Positions 18,405-34,107 are shown, numbered from the stretch's first letter. The stretch is 41,554 nucleotides of DNA from Betaproteobacteria bacterium (GCA_016867965.1 VGIH01000002.1:1-41554), one strand, 5' to 3'. Notes: a model not told the origin generated them from the letters alone. A program made the numbers and translations.

Positions 18405-19334
18405 ATGCCAAATCATAATCCTCTGCCCGAAATTCGGGGTGAAGTCATTAAAAAGACTCGAGAGTCAAAAGGCATTTCTATTCACGAAATATCGAAGGAT
18501 CTTTGTTTTTCGGTCAAACAAATCGAACAGATTGAAAGTGGTGAGCGCAGTCATTTTTATTCCTTAGCGATTAAAGTGGCCGCAGCTAAAAAAGTCGCTG
18601 ATTATTTGGATTTAAGTTATGACGATGTTTTTGACTTTGGTCCCGATTTGGTTCAAGAGAGTCAACAGGCAGAAAAAAATGCCGAGGTGGAGCAGAGCGA
18701 AGTCCCCGAAGAAAAATCAAGCGAGCCACCAGTAACAAAACCAATCGTTGAAAAGATTCCTGAAACCATAGAGCGTTTTGATTTGAGTGATGATGAACCA
18801 AAACCGAAAACTTCAAATACGAAGTATGTATTTTTTGCGCTCTTTGCAGCAATCGCCGCTACTTTTTTAATGATCGATTTTCCTGCGAAAGAGAAAGTTG
18901 TTGAGCCACCGCTTGCTAAGATGCCTACCGAGTCGCTTGACACTGCTCCGAAGAAAGAAGAGCCAGTGCCCGCTGCAACAACTAATCCAGCACCCGTTGC
19001 CACGACGACCCCGGCAGTAACCTCTGCGACCAATGAAAACTGCCCAGCGCCCGACGCCAATCAAACCACGTATCGCTCCCCAAGTCCCACGAAGGCTGGA
19101 AACATGGTTTATATCTCCAGCCGTATTAAGCAAGTGGTATGCGTTAAAGATGGAACGGGGAAATTAGAAAAACGTGCCTTGGATGTAAATGGCTCACACT
19201 CGTTTTTTGGTAAAGCCCCATTTGTATTAATGACCACCAATCTTTCTCAGGCGGATATCTTTTTTCAGGGCTATCGCGTTCGGATTGACGATCCAAATGC
19301 AAGCAGTGTCATTCTTGAGGAAGTTCCGTACTAA
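18405..19334 (+). CDS. RodZ-like protein: N-terminal HTH, TM segment, C-terminal DUF4115-like domain
   Basis: EIRGEVIKKTRESKGISIHEISKDLCFSVKQIEQIESG (HTH), KYVFFALFAAIAATFLMIDF (TM), Pro/Thr linker, beta-rich C-terminus. Confidence 0.7.
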   Translation: MPNHNPLPEIRGEVIKKTRESKGISIHEISKDLCFSVKQIEQIESGERSHFYSLAIKVAAAKKVADYLDLSYDDVFDFGPDLVQESQQAEKNAEVEQSEVPEEKSSEPPVTKPIVEKIPETIERFDLSDDEPKPKTSNTKYVFFALFAAIAATFLMIDFPAKEKVVEPPLAKMPTESLDTAPKKEEPVPAATTNPAPVATTTPAVTSATNENCPAPDANQTTYRSPSPTKAGNMVYISSRIKQVVCVKDGTGKLEKRALDVNGSHSFFGKAPFVLMTTNLSQADIFFQGYRVRIDDPNASSVILEEVPY

Positions 19335-19340
19335 TCAGCC

Positions 19341-19694
<354 letters not shown>

Positions 19695-19745
19695 TCAATC
19701 ATACTCAAGGACGATGACTTCCTCATTTCCCCATGATTTTTAGGA

Positions 19746-21377
19746 CTAGAGCTTAGCCCCTGAAGTAATGGGGTAGCGCCAATCTCGACCAAAGGCGCGA
19801 GCGGTAATGCGAACCCCAGGCGGTGCCTGACGGCGTTTGTATTCATTTAGCTGGATGAGACGCGTAATTTTTTGCACCGCCGCAGAATCAAAGCCGGCTG
19901 CAACGATTTCCGTACTGGATTGATTCTGTTCCATATAGCGTGCCAAGATGGCATCTAAAACTTCATAGGGAGGCAGGCTATCTTGATCGGTTTGATTGGG
20001 GCGCAATTCTGCCGATGGTGCTCGAGTCAAAATCCGCTCGGGGATCACCGGCTTGATTTGATTGCGATAGCGACAGAGTTGATAGACCAAGGTCTTGGCA
20101 ATATCTTTAATCACAGCAAAGCCCCCAGCCATATCCCCATAGAGGGTGCAATACCCAACGGCCATTTCACTCTTATTGCCAGTGGTGAGGACTAAGCGTC
20201 CCGTCTTATTTGAGAGTGCCATCAAGATCGTGCCACGCGCCCGAGCCTGAATATTCTCTTCGGTCGTATCGCTTGGTAAATCAGCAAATTGTTTTTGCAG
20301 GGCATCTTCAAATGCACCTACGGGACCTTGAATTGAAATCTCATCGTATTGCACACCCAAATTCGATGCGAGTTCGCGCGCATCAAGCCAAGAAATTTCT
20401 GCGGTATAGGGCGAGGGCATCATCACCGCACGGACCTGCTCAGATCCGAGTGCATCGACTGCAATCCCCAATACTAAAGCGGAGTCGACCCCACCCGAAA
20501 GCCCCAGAATGACTCCCGGAAAACGATTTTTGTGCACATAATCACGCGTTCCCATGACCAGTGCTTTATAGACTTGCGCCTCGAGAGTCAATGCAGGGGT
20601 GATTACTCCTCGCTGCGGTTCGCAGGCTTCAATTCGAAGGAATCCAACTTCTTCTTCGAACTGTGGCATTGCAAAAACGAGCTCCCCTTGGGAATTGACT
20701 GCGCATGATCCACCATCAAAGACGAGTTCATCTTGCCCACCCACCATATTGAGATAAACAATGGGTAAACCACAGGCTTGACTCTGCTGTTTGAGAAGCT
20801 CATAGCGTGTATGTTCTTTTTGGAGGTGGTAAGGCGATGCATTTAACACCACAATCATTTGTGCACCAGCTTGTTGAGCTTTGAGCACAGGTTCTGGATG
20901 CCAAACATCCTCGCATAACAAAACGCCCAGTTTCAAACCATGGTGATCAAAAACGCAGGCATTCTCACCCGCCACAAAGTAGCGTTTCTCATCAAAAACT
21001 TCGTGATTGGGTAATTTGTTTTTGAAGTAAGTTGCAATGACCTTGCCGTTCTCAATGACCGACGCTGCATTATGTAACCCACCATTGGATACAGCAGGGT
21101 GACCCACAATCACGGTTAAGCCTTGTAATGCTCCTAGTTGGGTACACAGGGATTGGAGAACGGTTTGTGTCTCTTTGATAAACCCAGGACGCAGTAAAAG
21201 ATCCTCCGGAGGGTAACCAGTTAGGGAGAGCTCCGGAGTTACGAGGATGCTCGCCCCATGATGATGGGCTTTTTGAGCCGCCTCAAAGATAGCCCGCGCA
21301 TTACCAATGCAATCACCCAACAGAGGATTGAGTTGCGCTAGAGCAATCTGCATGGGGGAATAAGCGCGCTGACTCAT
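19746..21377 (-). CDS. nadE: Glutamine-dependent NAD+ synthase
   Basis: Nitrilase-like N-domain (MQIALAQLNPLLGDCIGNA) and LGLSGGVDSALVLGIA PP-loop. Start placed at MSQRAYS (21377) or MQIALAQ (21353); the track start would run into ppa. Confidence 0.95.
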   Translation of the reverse strand: MSQRAYSPMQIALAQLNPLLGDCIGNARAIFEAAQKAHHHGASILVTPELSLTGYPPEDLLLRPGFIKETQTVLQSLCTQLGALQGLTVIVGHPAVSNGGLHNAASVIENGKVIATYFKNKLPNHEVFDEKRYFVAGENACVFDHHGLKLGVLLCEDVWHPEPVLKAQQAGAQMIVVLNASPYHLQKEHTRYELLKQQSQACGLPIVYLNMVGGQDELVFDGGSCAVNSQGELVFAMPQFEEEVGFLRIEACEPQRGVITPALTLEAQVYKALVMGTRDYVHKNRFPGVILGLSGGVDSALVLGIAVDALGSEQVRAVMMPSPYTAEISWLDARELASNLGVQYDEISIQGPVGAFEDALQKQFADLPSDTTEENIQARARGTILMALSNKTGRLVLTTGNKSEMAVGYCTLYGDMAGGFAVIKDIAKTLVYQLCRYRNQIKPVIPERILTRAPSAELRPNQTDQDSLPPYEVLDAILARYMEQNQSSTEIVAAGFDSAAVQKITRLIQLNEYKRRQAPPGVRITARAFGRDWRYPITSGAKL

Positions 21378-21402
21378 AAACAACGCCATGCACGATTCAT
21401 GC

Positions 21403-21939
21403 TTATGCCTTCTCTTTCTGATAGCGGGCCATGCCATCGGTAATTTCTTTGTGGGCATCCGCAATGGAACCCCACCCTTTGACTTTGACCCATTTGCCCT
21501 TTTCTAAATCTTTGTAATGCTCAAAAAAATGCTGAATCTGATTTAAGCGCATTTGGTTGATATCCTCTGAGCTCTCCCAATGGCTATAGATCGATAAAAT
21601 ACGATCTTCAGGAACCGCTAGCAATTTGGCATCATCACCAGCCTCGTCGTTCATTTGCAAAACGCCAAGCGCACGGCAACTGACCACCACTCCGGGGATT
21701 AAAGGAAACGGTGTAATTACCAAGACATCAACCGGATCGCCGTCCCCCGCAATGGTCTTGGGGATGTAACCATAGTTACAGGGGTAGTGCATGGCAGTAC
21801 CCATAAAGCGATCTACAAAAATCGCCCCAGTTTCCTTATCGACCTCGTATTTGATGGGGTCAGCATTCATGGGGATTTCAATAATGACGTTAAAGTTCTC
21901 GGGAACCCTCTTTCCTGGGGTGACGTTATCAAGACTCAT
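21403..21939 (-). CDS. ppa: Soluble inorganic pyrophosphatase (family I)
   Basis: [59 protein letters not shown]. Confidence 0.97.
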   Translation of the reverse strand: MSLDNVTPGKRVPENFNVIIEIPMNADPIKYEVDKETGAIFVDRFMGTAMHYPCNYGYIPKTIAGDGDPVDVLVITPFPLIPGVVVSCRALGVLQMNDEAGDDAKLLAVPEDRILSIYSHWESSEDINQMRLNQIQHFFEHYKDLEKGKWVKVKGWGSIADAHKEITDGMARYQKEKA

Positions 21940-22124
21940 AAATGCTCCAAATTAAATAAAAACGGTCTGCTTAGTAGATACCCTGATCTTAGCAAAGTGG
22001 TAAAGCGCTAATTCTGTTGGATACTTTCAAAGCTGCAGGCTCACTATTTTAAGCCTTTGGGCTAATAGCAAGCTTGTCGTTTCAAAATTAAATTGAATCC
22101 TCAACCAAGTAGGAGTGATTTAGC

Positions 22125-24182
22125 ATGAGTGATGTAACTTTTGGTCTGTATTTTGCCCTAGTGTGTGGTGTCATCGCGGTGGTATACGGCTTTGTGATGC
22201 GCACCTGGATTCTTAAGCAAGACACCGGCAACGCCCGAATGGTCGAGATTGCTGAGGCGATTCAGCAAGGGGCGGCTGCTTATCTAGCACGCCAATATAA
22301 AACGATTGCCATTGTGGGTGTGGTGCTAACCATCCTGATGGCGGTCTTTCTTGATTTAGCAACGGCGATCGGTTTTGTGATCGGTGCCGTGCTGTCGGGA
22401 GCTTGTGGCTTCATTGGCATGAACGTTTCAGTGCGCGCGAATGTGCGAACTGCGCAAGCAGCGACTCAGGGCATGAACCAAGCCTTAAACGTTGCCTTTA
22501 AGGGTGGTGCGATTACTGGCATGCTCGTCGTGGGATTGGGCCTCTTAGGCGTTGGCGTATTTTTTATGCTCCTCGTGTCGATGGATAACGGCCAAGATCT
22601 CTCTGATGTCTTGCATCCGCTGATTGGTTTAGCCTTTGGCTCTTCTTTAATTTCAATCTTTGCTCGTTTGGGCGGTGGCATCTTCACGAAGGGTGCTGAC
22701 GTAGGCGCTGATTTAGTTGGCAAAGTCGAAGCGGGTATTCCGGAGGATGACCCACGTAACCCAGCGGTGATTGCCGATAACGTGGGCGATAACGTCGGCG
22801 ACTGCGCGGGTATGGCCGCTGACTTATTTGAGACCTATGCAGTGACTCTGATTGCAACGATGGTCTTGGGTGCACTCATGGTCATGAATGCCCCAGTCGC
22901 AGCGGTTATTTATCCGTTAGTGCTCGGCGGCATTTCGATTATTGCTTCAATTATTGGTTGCTCGTTTGTCAAAGCGAGCCCTGGTATGAAAAACGTGATG
23001 CCTGCTTTGTATAAAGGCTTAATCATCTCAGGTGTGATCTCCTTGGTTGGTTTTTACTTTGTAACCAATTGGATTATTCCGGATGACGCCTTGGGCATCC
23101 CAGGCAGTCAGTGGCGCTTATTTGGATCATCGATTGTGGGTCTGTTGCTGACCGCTGGATTGGTATGGATTACGGAGTATTACACCGGTACTGATTACAA
23201 GCCCGTTAAGCATATTGCCGAAGCATCAACCAAAGGGCATGGTACGAACATCATTGCGGGTCTTGGTGTATCAATGCGTTCAACTGCTTACCCCGTTATT
23301 TTTGTTTGTATGGCGATCTTTGCTGCGTATTACTTAGCAGGTCTTTATGGAATTGCAGTGGCTGCAACGGCCATGCTTTCCCTTGCTGGAATTGTGGTGG
23401 CACTCGATGCCTATGGCCCCATTACCGATAATGCTGGTGGCATTGCCGAGATGGCAGGATTGCCTGATTCAGTGCGCGACATCACCGATCCCTTGGACGC
23501 AGTGGGGAACACCACCAAGGCGGTGACCAAAGGGTATGCGATTGGCTCAGCGGGTCTTGCATCCTTGGTATTGTTCGCAGACTACACCCATGCTTTGGAG
23601 GCAATCGGCCAGCAAGTGACTTTTGATCTTTCTAACCACATGGTGATCATTGGTCTATTTATTGGCGGCTTGATTCCTTATCTCTTCGGAGCGATGGCAA
23701 TGGAGGCAGTAGGCCGTTGTGCAGGCGCCGTGGTGGAGGAAGTGCGTCGTCAATTTAGAGATATCCCTGGGATCATGGAAGGAACTGCTAAGCCAGAGTA
23801 CGGTAAGGCTGTCGACATGCTGACCTCCGCTGCGATTAAGGAAATGATCATCCCATCGCTCTTACCGGTCGTGGTTCCAATTCTGGTGGGTCTCTTCTTA
23901 GGACCCGCTGCACTGGGCGGCCTTTTGATGGGAACGATTATTACTGGCCTCTTTGTCGCAATCTCGATGTGTACTGGAGGCGGTGCGTGGGATAACGCCA
24001 AGAAATACATTGAAGAGGGCAACTATGGCGGTAAAGGATCGGAGGCTCATAAGGCTGCCGTGACTGGTGATACCGTTGGCGACCCTTACAAAGATACTGC
24101 TGGTCCCGCAGTGAACCCGCTTATTAAGATCATTAATATCGTGGCTCTCTTAATCGTGCCGCTCTTACCTGTAGTGCGGTAA
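22125..24182 (+). CDS. hppA: Membrane-bound H+-translocating pyrophosphatase, K+-independent type
   Basis: [41 protein letters not shown] has Lys at the position associated with K+-independence. Confidence 0.96.
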   Translation: MSDVTFGLYFALVCGVIAVVYGFVMRTWILKQDTGNARMVEIAEAIQQGAAAYLARQYKTIAIVGVVLTILMAVFLDLATAIGFVIGAVLSGACGFIGMNVSVRANVRTAQAATQGMNQALNVAFKGGAITGMLVVGLGLLGVGVFFMLLVSMDNGQDLSDVLHPLIGLAFGSSLISIFARLGGGIFTKGADVGADLVGKVEAGIPEDDPRNPAVIADNVGDNVGDCAGMAADLFETYAVTLIATMVLGALMVMNAPVAAVIYPLVLGGISIIASIIGCSFVKASPGMKNVMPALYKGLIISGVISLVGFYFVTNWIIPDDALGIPGSQWRLFGSSIVGLLLTAGLVWITEYYTGTDYKPVKHIAEASTKGHGTNIIAGLGVSMRSTAYPVIFVCMAIFAAYYLAGLYGIAVAATAMLSLAGIVVALDAYGPITDNAGGIAEMAGLPDSVRDITDPLDAVGNTTKAVTKGYAIGSAGLASLVLFADYTHALEAIGQQVTFDLSNHMVIIGLFIGGLIPYLFGAMAMEAVGRCAGAVVEEVRRQFRDIPGIMEGTAKPEYGKAVDMLTSAAIKEMIIPSLLPVVVPILVGLFLGPAALGGLLMGTIITGLFVAISMCTGGGAWDNAKKYIEEGNYGGKGSEAHKAAVTGDTVGDPYKDTAGPAVNPLIKIINIVALLIVPLLPVVR

Positions 24183-24200
24183 GCGGTAGCGGATGTAATT

Positions 24201-24227
24201 AAAACTCCCAGCATTGCTGGGCGTTTT
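24201..24227. terminator. Bidirectional terminator between convergent hppA and trxB
   Basis: aaaactCCCAGCattGCTGGGcgtttt: near-symmetric hairpin with A-run upstream and T-run downstream. Confidence 0.75.
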
Positions 24228-24243
24228 GCTAAGTAAGCACAAC

Positions 24244-27554
<3,311 letters not shown>

Positions 27555-27571
27555 ATCAGCAAATCGACAAC

Positions 27572-28240
27572 ATGGTGCGCTTTTTTTATTCCATCCTCTT
27601 AGCCTTTGTGCTTTTAAATCCTGTTCATGGACAACCAACAACACCATCTGGAATAGAGCAGCTCAAACAGTTTGTAAAGACCGTGCGCTCTGCCCAAGGC
27701 GAGTTTGTGCAACAACAAATGCGCTCACCCAAAGCCAATGAGCCACAAGATAAGCCAAAGATGATTCGGCAAACGTCAGGGCAATTTGTATTTCAGCGTC
27801 CTGGCCGTTTTGTCTGGGATACCCAAAAGCCATATGAGCAAAAACTCATCATGGATGGCAAACAACTTCTGATGTGGGATAAAGACCTCAATCAGTTAAC
27901 GATTCGCTCGGCCAATCAAGCCTTAGCGGCATCGCCTGCTGCCATCCTCTTTGGGGATGTCGTCCTCGATCAGCAATTTGATCTTGAAGAGGCGGGGACC
28001 AAAACTAATCTTCAGTGGGTGAACTTAAAGCCAAAAGCAAAATCTGGTCAGGGCGATCTGCCATACACGCAAATTGCAATTGGCATGAGCTCTGGCCTAC
28101 CCAGGGCTTTGGAGTTAACCGACGGATTTGGCAGCATGGTGTTAGTGATTTTTAATTCAATGCAAATCAACCCCAGCGTGGACCCCAGTCGCTTTCAATT
28201 TAAACCTCCGCAAGGCGCTGAGGTCGTGCGACTAAACTAA
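27572..28240 (+). CDS. lolA: Outer-membrane lipoprotein carrier protein
   Basis: Signal peptide; VRSAQGEFVQQQ..., SGQFVFQRPGRFVWDTQKPYEQKLIMDGKQLLMWDKDLNQLTIR. Confidence 0.93.
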   Translation: MVRFFYSILLAFVLLNPVHGQPTTPSGIEQLKQFVKTVRSAQGEFVQQQMRSPKANEPQDKPKMIRQTSGQFVFQRPGRFVWDTQKPYEQKLIMDGKQLLMWDKDLNQLTIRSANQALAASPAAILFGDVVLDQQFDLEEAGTKTNLQWVNLKPKAKSGQGDLPYTQIAIGMSSGLPRALELTDGFGSMVLVIFNSMQINPSVDPSRFQFKPPQGAEVVRLN

Positions 28241-28248
28241 TGGCTTGA

Positions 28249-29577
<1,329 letters not shown>

Positions 29578-29594
29578 TTGAGCCATCGAGTATC

Positions 29595-29684
<90 letters not shown>

Positions 29685-29718
29685 TTACTGACCCGACTTG
29701 ATTTTTAGTACCACTCCA

Positions 29719-30813
29719 TCACTCGTTAACCTTGCGATAACGAACAATCGCCGTTAAACGTTCTTGAGGATCAAAATCCAATCGATATACATTATTTTGA
29801 TCAAAAATAAAGGAACGATAAACACTAGAGCTCCAGCTCATTTTTAAGCGAATCATGCGGTATGAGCCTTCACTTAGGCCTTCCACCATCTTTTTTACTT
29901 GCTCAAATTGATTTCGTTGTTCTTCATTTGGACTAGCAACGCTACCCACATACTTTTCGTATGCATTCACTAATTCGGACTTATTGATTGTTTTGGCGTA
30001 GTAGAAAATAGGTTCTTGAGGGTTTTCGCTAGGCTCGGTACCTAACCATTTAAAGGAAATATCCGTCTTGGTCTCTAAATTCGTGATGACAAGAGCCTCA
30101 CCTGAGATGGTGATTTGATTGTTAGTGTCTAACCATTTTCCAAGCCAGCGTTTGTTAATGGGTTCGCTAGCAACCAGGTTTGGTTTAGATGCCGGTTGGG
30201 GCTGGGCCTGAGGTTGGGGGTCACTTGGTTTTTCTTCAGCGGTTGGAGTTTTCACAATCGCCTCGGGCTCATCAGCCGGTTTTTGTTTGATGAAATAAAT
30301 GGCAGAGGCGATCATGCCCACAATCAATAGCAACAAAATGAGTAAGCGATGATCGGATTTTTGGCTCTCCGCGCTTAGAGGCTTGGCTACTTTGGGGGCG
30401 GGGCTCATGGCTACAGGTTCAATCACTGGCTTCGGGCTTGCAAACCCAGGCTCGATGCGAGGGGCTACGGGCGGCGTAGTCTGCGAAACCGCGTTTTGGG
30501 GTTTGGTTGTTTCAGTGACTGGTAGTTCAGTGGGCTTACTAAAGTTGGTAGGCGGGGCAGTTAAGCGTGGTTTGGGGATGGTTTTTGAACCATCGGCATC
30601 GTTAGCGGTTCTCGATTTGTAGAGGATGCCAAAGCCAATCAGACTGAGGCTCGCTAGGGATTGGGCGATGAGGCCTAAAAAGACAGGATTACCTTCAGTA
30701 ACCACTTCTGGAGGGTTATTCATAGCGAAATGAACCCACTCATGGATTAAGTAGATCGACCAATTAATGCCGCTAATGATGGAACCTGCTTTTAATAGTT
30801 TTATAAATTCCAT
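29719..30813 (-). CDS. Membrane protein with Pro-rich linker, unknown
   Basis: Hydrophobic segments VFLGLIAQSLASLSLIGFGILY and LLILLLLIVGMIASAIYFI with Pro-rich linkers; C-terminal domain WLGKWLDTNNQITISGEALVITNL. Confidence 0.65.
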   Translation of the reverse strand: MEFIKLLKAGSIISGINWSIYLIHEWVHFAMNNPPEVVTEGNPVFLGLIAQSLASLSLIGFGILYKSRTANDADGSKTIPKPRLTAPPTNFSKPTELPVTETTKPQNAVSQTTPPVAPRIEPGFASPKPVIEPVAMSPAPKVAKPLSAESQKSDHRLLILLLLIVGMIASAIYFIKQKPADEPEAIVKTPTAEEKPSDPQPQAQPQPASKPNLVASEPINKRWLGKWLDTNNQITISGEALVITNLETKTDISFKWLGTEPSENPQEPIFYYAKTINKSELVNAYEKYVGSVASPNEEQRNQFEQVKKMVEGLSEGSYRMIRLKMSWSSSVYRSFIFDQNNVYRLDFDPQERLTAIVRYRKVNE

Positions 30814-30933
30814 ACCGATTACTCCAGGATGATTAAGCTAAAGTTTGTTGAAATACTGAGTAATAATAGCAAATACTGTTTATAAAATGGATAACAAAAA
30901 GCGAGCTTTTAATTGATATCCGATCGGAAATCC

Positions 30934-31407
30934 ATGCAAAAAGTCATGACAAAATCCATCATCAAGGAACTTGAGCAATCGCAATGCATGTTCTTTTGGT
31001 CAAAAAAATGGATTTTTCAGAACTCATTAATTAATTCAAGTGAGACTTGGGCGATTACCAAGCAAGTCTACTTCCGTAATGTCCGCAAACATCGGGCCTT
31101 GGCATTTGCGCTTCCCTATATTGTGATTGAGGTGCCTCTCCTGGAGCAATCAACCCGGGCGCGGATATTGCTAAGCTACGCCGCAGACATTACCTTAATG
31201 ATTGGTGCAATGGATCATTTCATAAAGGTTGAAAAAGGAATCAATGCTTGGCTCGAGAGGCCTGACAAAACATGGAGCCGTCAATCATTGGCGTCGGTCT
31301 GTGGTCGAATTATGAATACCGCCATTATTGCCGATGAGATTGCCTTACTGCGCTATCACGAGCCGTACCATAAAAAATTAGCTGGTCAATGGGAGGTCTT
31401 AGAGTAA
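30934..31407 (+). CDS. Hypothetical protein, unknown family
   Basis: ORF with ATG at 30934, MQKVMTKSIIKELEQSQCMFFWSKKWIFQNSLINSSETWAITKQVYF...; no recognised motif. Confidence 0.6.
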   Translation: MQKVMTKSIIKELEQSQCMFFWSKKWIFQNSLINSSETWAITKQVYFRNVRKHRALAFALPYIVIEVPLLEQSTRARILLSYAADITLMIGAMDHFIKVEKGINAWLERPDKTWSRQSLASVCGRIMNTAIIADEIALLRYHEPYHKKLAGQWEVLE

Positions 31408-31426
31408 GTATTTATTGAAGTGCTGA

Positions 31427-32047
31427 TTAACGATTAATCATAAATGCTTCAAATAAAACCGCTTGCACTGGAAGATCTTCGACCGTGATCTCAAGCGGAA
31501 AATCTTCTGCAGTCTCATCCAGATTTGGTTTTGTTGAGCCTGAATTATTTTGTTTGAGATAAATCGCGGTGAGTTGAGGATCAAGTTGATCGTTTGCAAA
31601 GAGTAATAGTTGCTGTGCGATCTTATTGCGTCCTGCGGTTGTGAGAAGCTCGTCGGCCGGCATTGAACCGAGGATTGTATTTGCCTTGTGCTCAATTAAA
31701 GGAAGAATATCTTTTAGTGCACTTTTGACAGAGCTATTTTGAACTTTCAATACCAGTTCTACTGTTGCATAACTGCGATATTTCCCATCTTTGACGTTGA
31801 CTTGAATGCGGTTATAAAAATGACTTGAGACTTTCACATAATGGTTGTCAAATGGATTCTTTTCTCGGTATTTCCTCGCCTTAATAATTTTATTTTCTAA
31901 TTTATTTTCTTCAATCTCGGCCAATTTCTTTTGATGCTCATTCTCTTGATAAGCTAAAAATCCACCGACGGCAATCAATACCAATAAAACCACGCCAATC
32001 GCAATCAGCGATTTTCGGGTGAGCTTTAATGATGGAAGTTTTGGCAT
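31427..32047 (-). CDS. FliL-like single-TM protein
   Basis: N-terminal TM (SLIAIGVVLLVLIAVGGFLAYQ), RSYATVELVLKVQNSSVKSALKDILPLIEHKANTILG, terminal LPVQAVLFEAFMINR resembling the FliL C-terminus. Confidence 0.6.
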   Translation of the reverse strand: MPKLPSLKLTRKSLIAIGVVLLVLIAVGGFLAYQENEHQKKLAEIEENKLENKIIKARKYREKNPFDNHYVKVSSHFYNRIQVNVKDGKYRSYATVELVLKVQNSSVKSALKDILPLIEHKANTILGSMPADELLTTAGRNKIAQQLLLFANDQLDPQLTAIYLKQNNSGSTKPNLDETAEDFPLEITVEDLPVQAVLFEAFMINR

Positions 32048-32112
32048 AGCAAGTGGTGGAATAGCTTAGCGAGATATGAGGATAGGCTTATTCTAAAGGC
32101 TTGTAGCGTAAT

Positions 32113-33507
32113 CTAGTTTTTACGAAGGTGGGCGGGTGGAATCCGCAGTTGCTCACGGTATTTGGCGACTGTGCGGCGGGCCACAGTGAAACCTTGGGAA
32201 GCCAGTAAATTGGTAATTTGATTATCCGAAATTGGCTTTTTAGGGGCTTCGGCAGTGATGATTTGCTTAATTAAGGATTGCACTGCAGTGGCCGATACCG
32301 ATCCACCCTTATCTGAACTCAATTGAGCGCTAAAGAAATATTTAAATTCAAAGATTCCTGCTGGACAGGCTAAGTATTTGTTGTTTGTAACTCGCGATAT
32401 GGTCGACTCATGCATACCAATTGCGCTGGCAATTTCACGCAGAACCATGGGTTTCATCGCAATATTACCTTGATGGAAAAAATTTTGTTGGCGCTCAACG
32501 ATCGCTTGAGCAACCTTAAGAATCGTTTCTTCGCGCTGTTCAATATTTTTGATTAACCAACGCGCCTCCAACATTTTTTGGTGTAACGCAGAATTACTCT
32601 TCTTGGAATTATTTTCTTTCAGAATCCGACTGTATTCTTGGTTTAACGTCAGGCGGGGTTTGAATGCTTGATTCGAGTGAACCACCCACTTCCTTTTGGT
32701 GTTTAGCTTTACCACCACGTCGGGCGTCACCCACTGCTCTACATTGGTATCAAAGCGCAGGCCGGGGTTGTGTTGTAGTGATTTAATAATGGCAACCGCT
32801 TCAAGAATGGCTGGCTCGGATTGTTTAAAGAGTTGCCGCAATTTCCCCCAATCCTTTTGTGCAATTTTAATGAGGTGATTCTGGGCAAGTAAAAATGCGA
32901 GCTCTAGGCAATTTTTATGTTCCAGATCTGTGGTCATTCGTCGTTGTATTTGTAAGCTCAGGCACTCGCTTAGCGAGCGAGCGCCGACGCCGGCGGGGTC
33001 GAGCTGCTGCAGTTGGGTTAACCCTTCTTGCAGTTGCTCAAAAGCTTCCGCAGGAGTCAACTGCAAGGATTGATGGATCTCGATGGCTAAATCGTCTAAT
33101 GATTCCAATAAATAACCGCGATCATCTAGGCAGCCTGCAAGATAAAAGATAAACCCCTTTTTTGCGGGATCGAGGCGCAAAGACTGTATTTGTTCCTCAA
33201 GATAGTTCAGAAGGGAAGTGGTCTGCGCCTGTTGCTCATGGCGAGTATCCCAATCCTCATCATCGTCACGCGAGCTTGGGGTGCTTGATGCCCAATTGGC
33301 TTGCATGACTTCGGCTTTGCCAGACAAATCCCCATCTTCTTTGTGCTGATCTGGCGGCGCATATTCTAAGAGGGGGTTTTCTTCAGCTGCTTTGGCAAGC
33401 TCCTCTTCCAATTCGGCTGATGAGATTTGCAATAACTCAATGGAGCGCTGCAATTGCGGGGTTAGCGCAAGATGCTGGCTAAATTGAGTTTTAAGTGCAA
33501 TCTTCAT
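32113..33507 (-). CDS. rpoN: RNA polymerase sigma-54 factor
   Basis: Region I LKTQFSQHLALTPQLQRSIELLQISSAELEEEL; IGMHESTISRVTNNKYLACPAGIFEFKYFFS; RpoN box ARRTVAKYREQLRIPPAHLRKN. Confidence 0.95.
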   Translation of the reverse strand: MKIALKTQFSQHLALTPQLQRSIELLQISSAELEEELAKAAEENPLLEYAPPDQHKEDGDLSGKAEVMQANWASSTPSSRDDDEDWDTRHEQQAQTTSLLNYLEEQIQSLRLDPAKKGFIFYLAGCLDDRGYLLESLDDLAIEIHQSLQLTPAEAFEQLQEGLTQLQQLDPAGVGARSLSECLSLQIQRRMTTDLEHKNCLELAFLLAQNHLIKIAQKDWGKLRQLFKQSEPAILEAVAIIKSLQHNPGLRFDTNVEQWVTPDVVVKLNTKRKWVVHSNQAFKPRLTLNQEYSRILKENNSKKSNSALHQKMLEARWLIKNIEQREETILKVAQAIVERQQNFFHQGNIAMKPMVLREIASAIGMHESTISRVTNNKYLACPAGIFEFKYFFSAQLSSDKGGSVSATAVQSLIKQIITAEAPKKPISDNQITNLLASQGFTVARRTVAKYREQLRIPPAHLRKN

Positions 33508-33616
33508 GGATTTATTCTAGAAGAAAGCAAAGGCGTAACCAAATTAAGGGCCAAGGCCGAATGGCATGGCTTGCGCTACAGGGTAAATGCGTTGGGGGAT
33601 TAACCCCGCGTGCGAC

Positions 33617-33958
33617 TTAATAACTCGGCTTACTAATGACTTTTAGATCGCCAGTGAGATGCGCACCTTTTTCTACGCTGATTTGCGAATACTCAATGGT
33701 GCCAGTAATTTTGCCGGTAGCATAAACCGTTAAATGGTCGGTCACTGAAAGGCCCTGCGTAATTTCGCCACGAACCTCGACGGTTTCTGCATTCACTTTG
33801 CCGTTGATCACCCCAGACGAGTCGACCATGACCTGCTTTGTTGTTAGCTCACCCTCGACCAACCCGGCAATGGCAGCCATATCGGGCACATCAAAATTAC
33901 CTTTAATGACCACACCCTCACCAACGAATAGGGAGCCGGGTTTGATGTTTTCAGCCAT
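33617..33958 (-). CDS. Bactofilin 4
   Basis: MAENIKPGSLFVGEGVVIKGNFDVPDMAAIAGLVEGELTTKQVMVDSSGVINGKVNAETVEVRGEI; aligns without gaps to bactofilin 1. Confidence 0.92.
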   Translation of the reverse strand: MAENIKPGSLFVGEGVVIKGNFDVPDMAAIAGLVEGELTTKQVMVDSSGVINGKVNAETVEVRGEITQGLSVTDHLTVYATGKITGTIEYSQISVEKGAHLTGDLKVISKPSY

Positions 33959-34107
33959 TTTTTCTTTTCCTTTTTTTGAGGGCAAATTGCTAATGCCTTG
34001 ATTCTACAAAATTATTCACCGGATAATCAATTGGCATGTGCATTAGTCAGCCCAAATAGGTATCAGAAGGGGTCTTCAGGTCAGCAATGTAAATGGATAC
34101 TAACTTT

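Noticed and set aside
18586-19133. Antisense ORFs across the RodZ-like gene, one Gly/Ala/Ser-rich
   Set aside because: Reading frames opposite a Pro/Thr/Ala linker; artefacts of composition.
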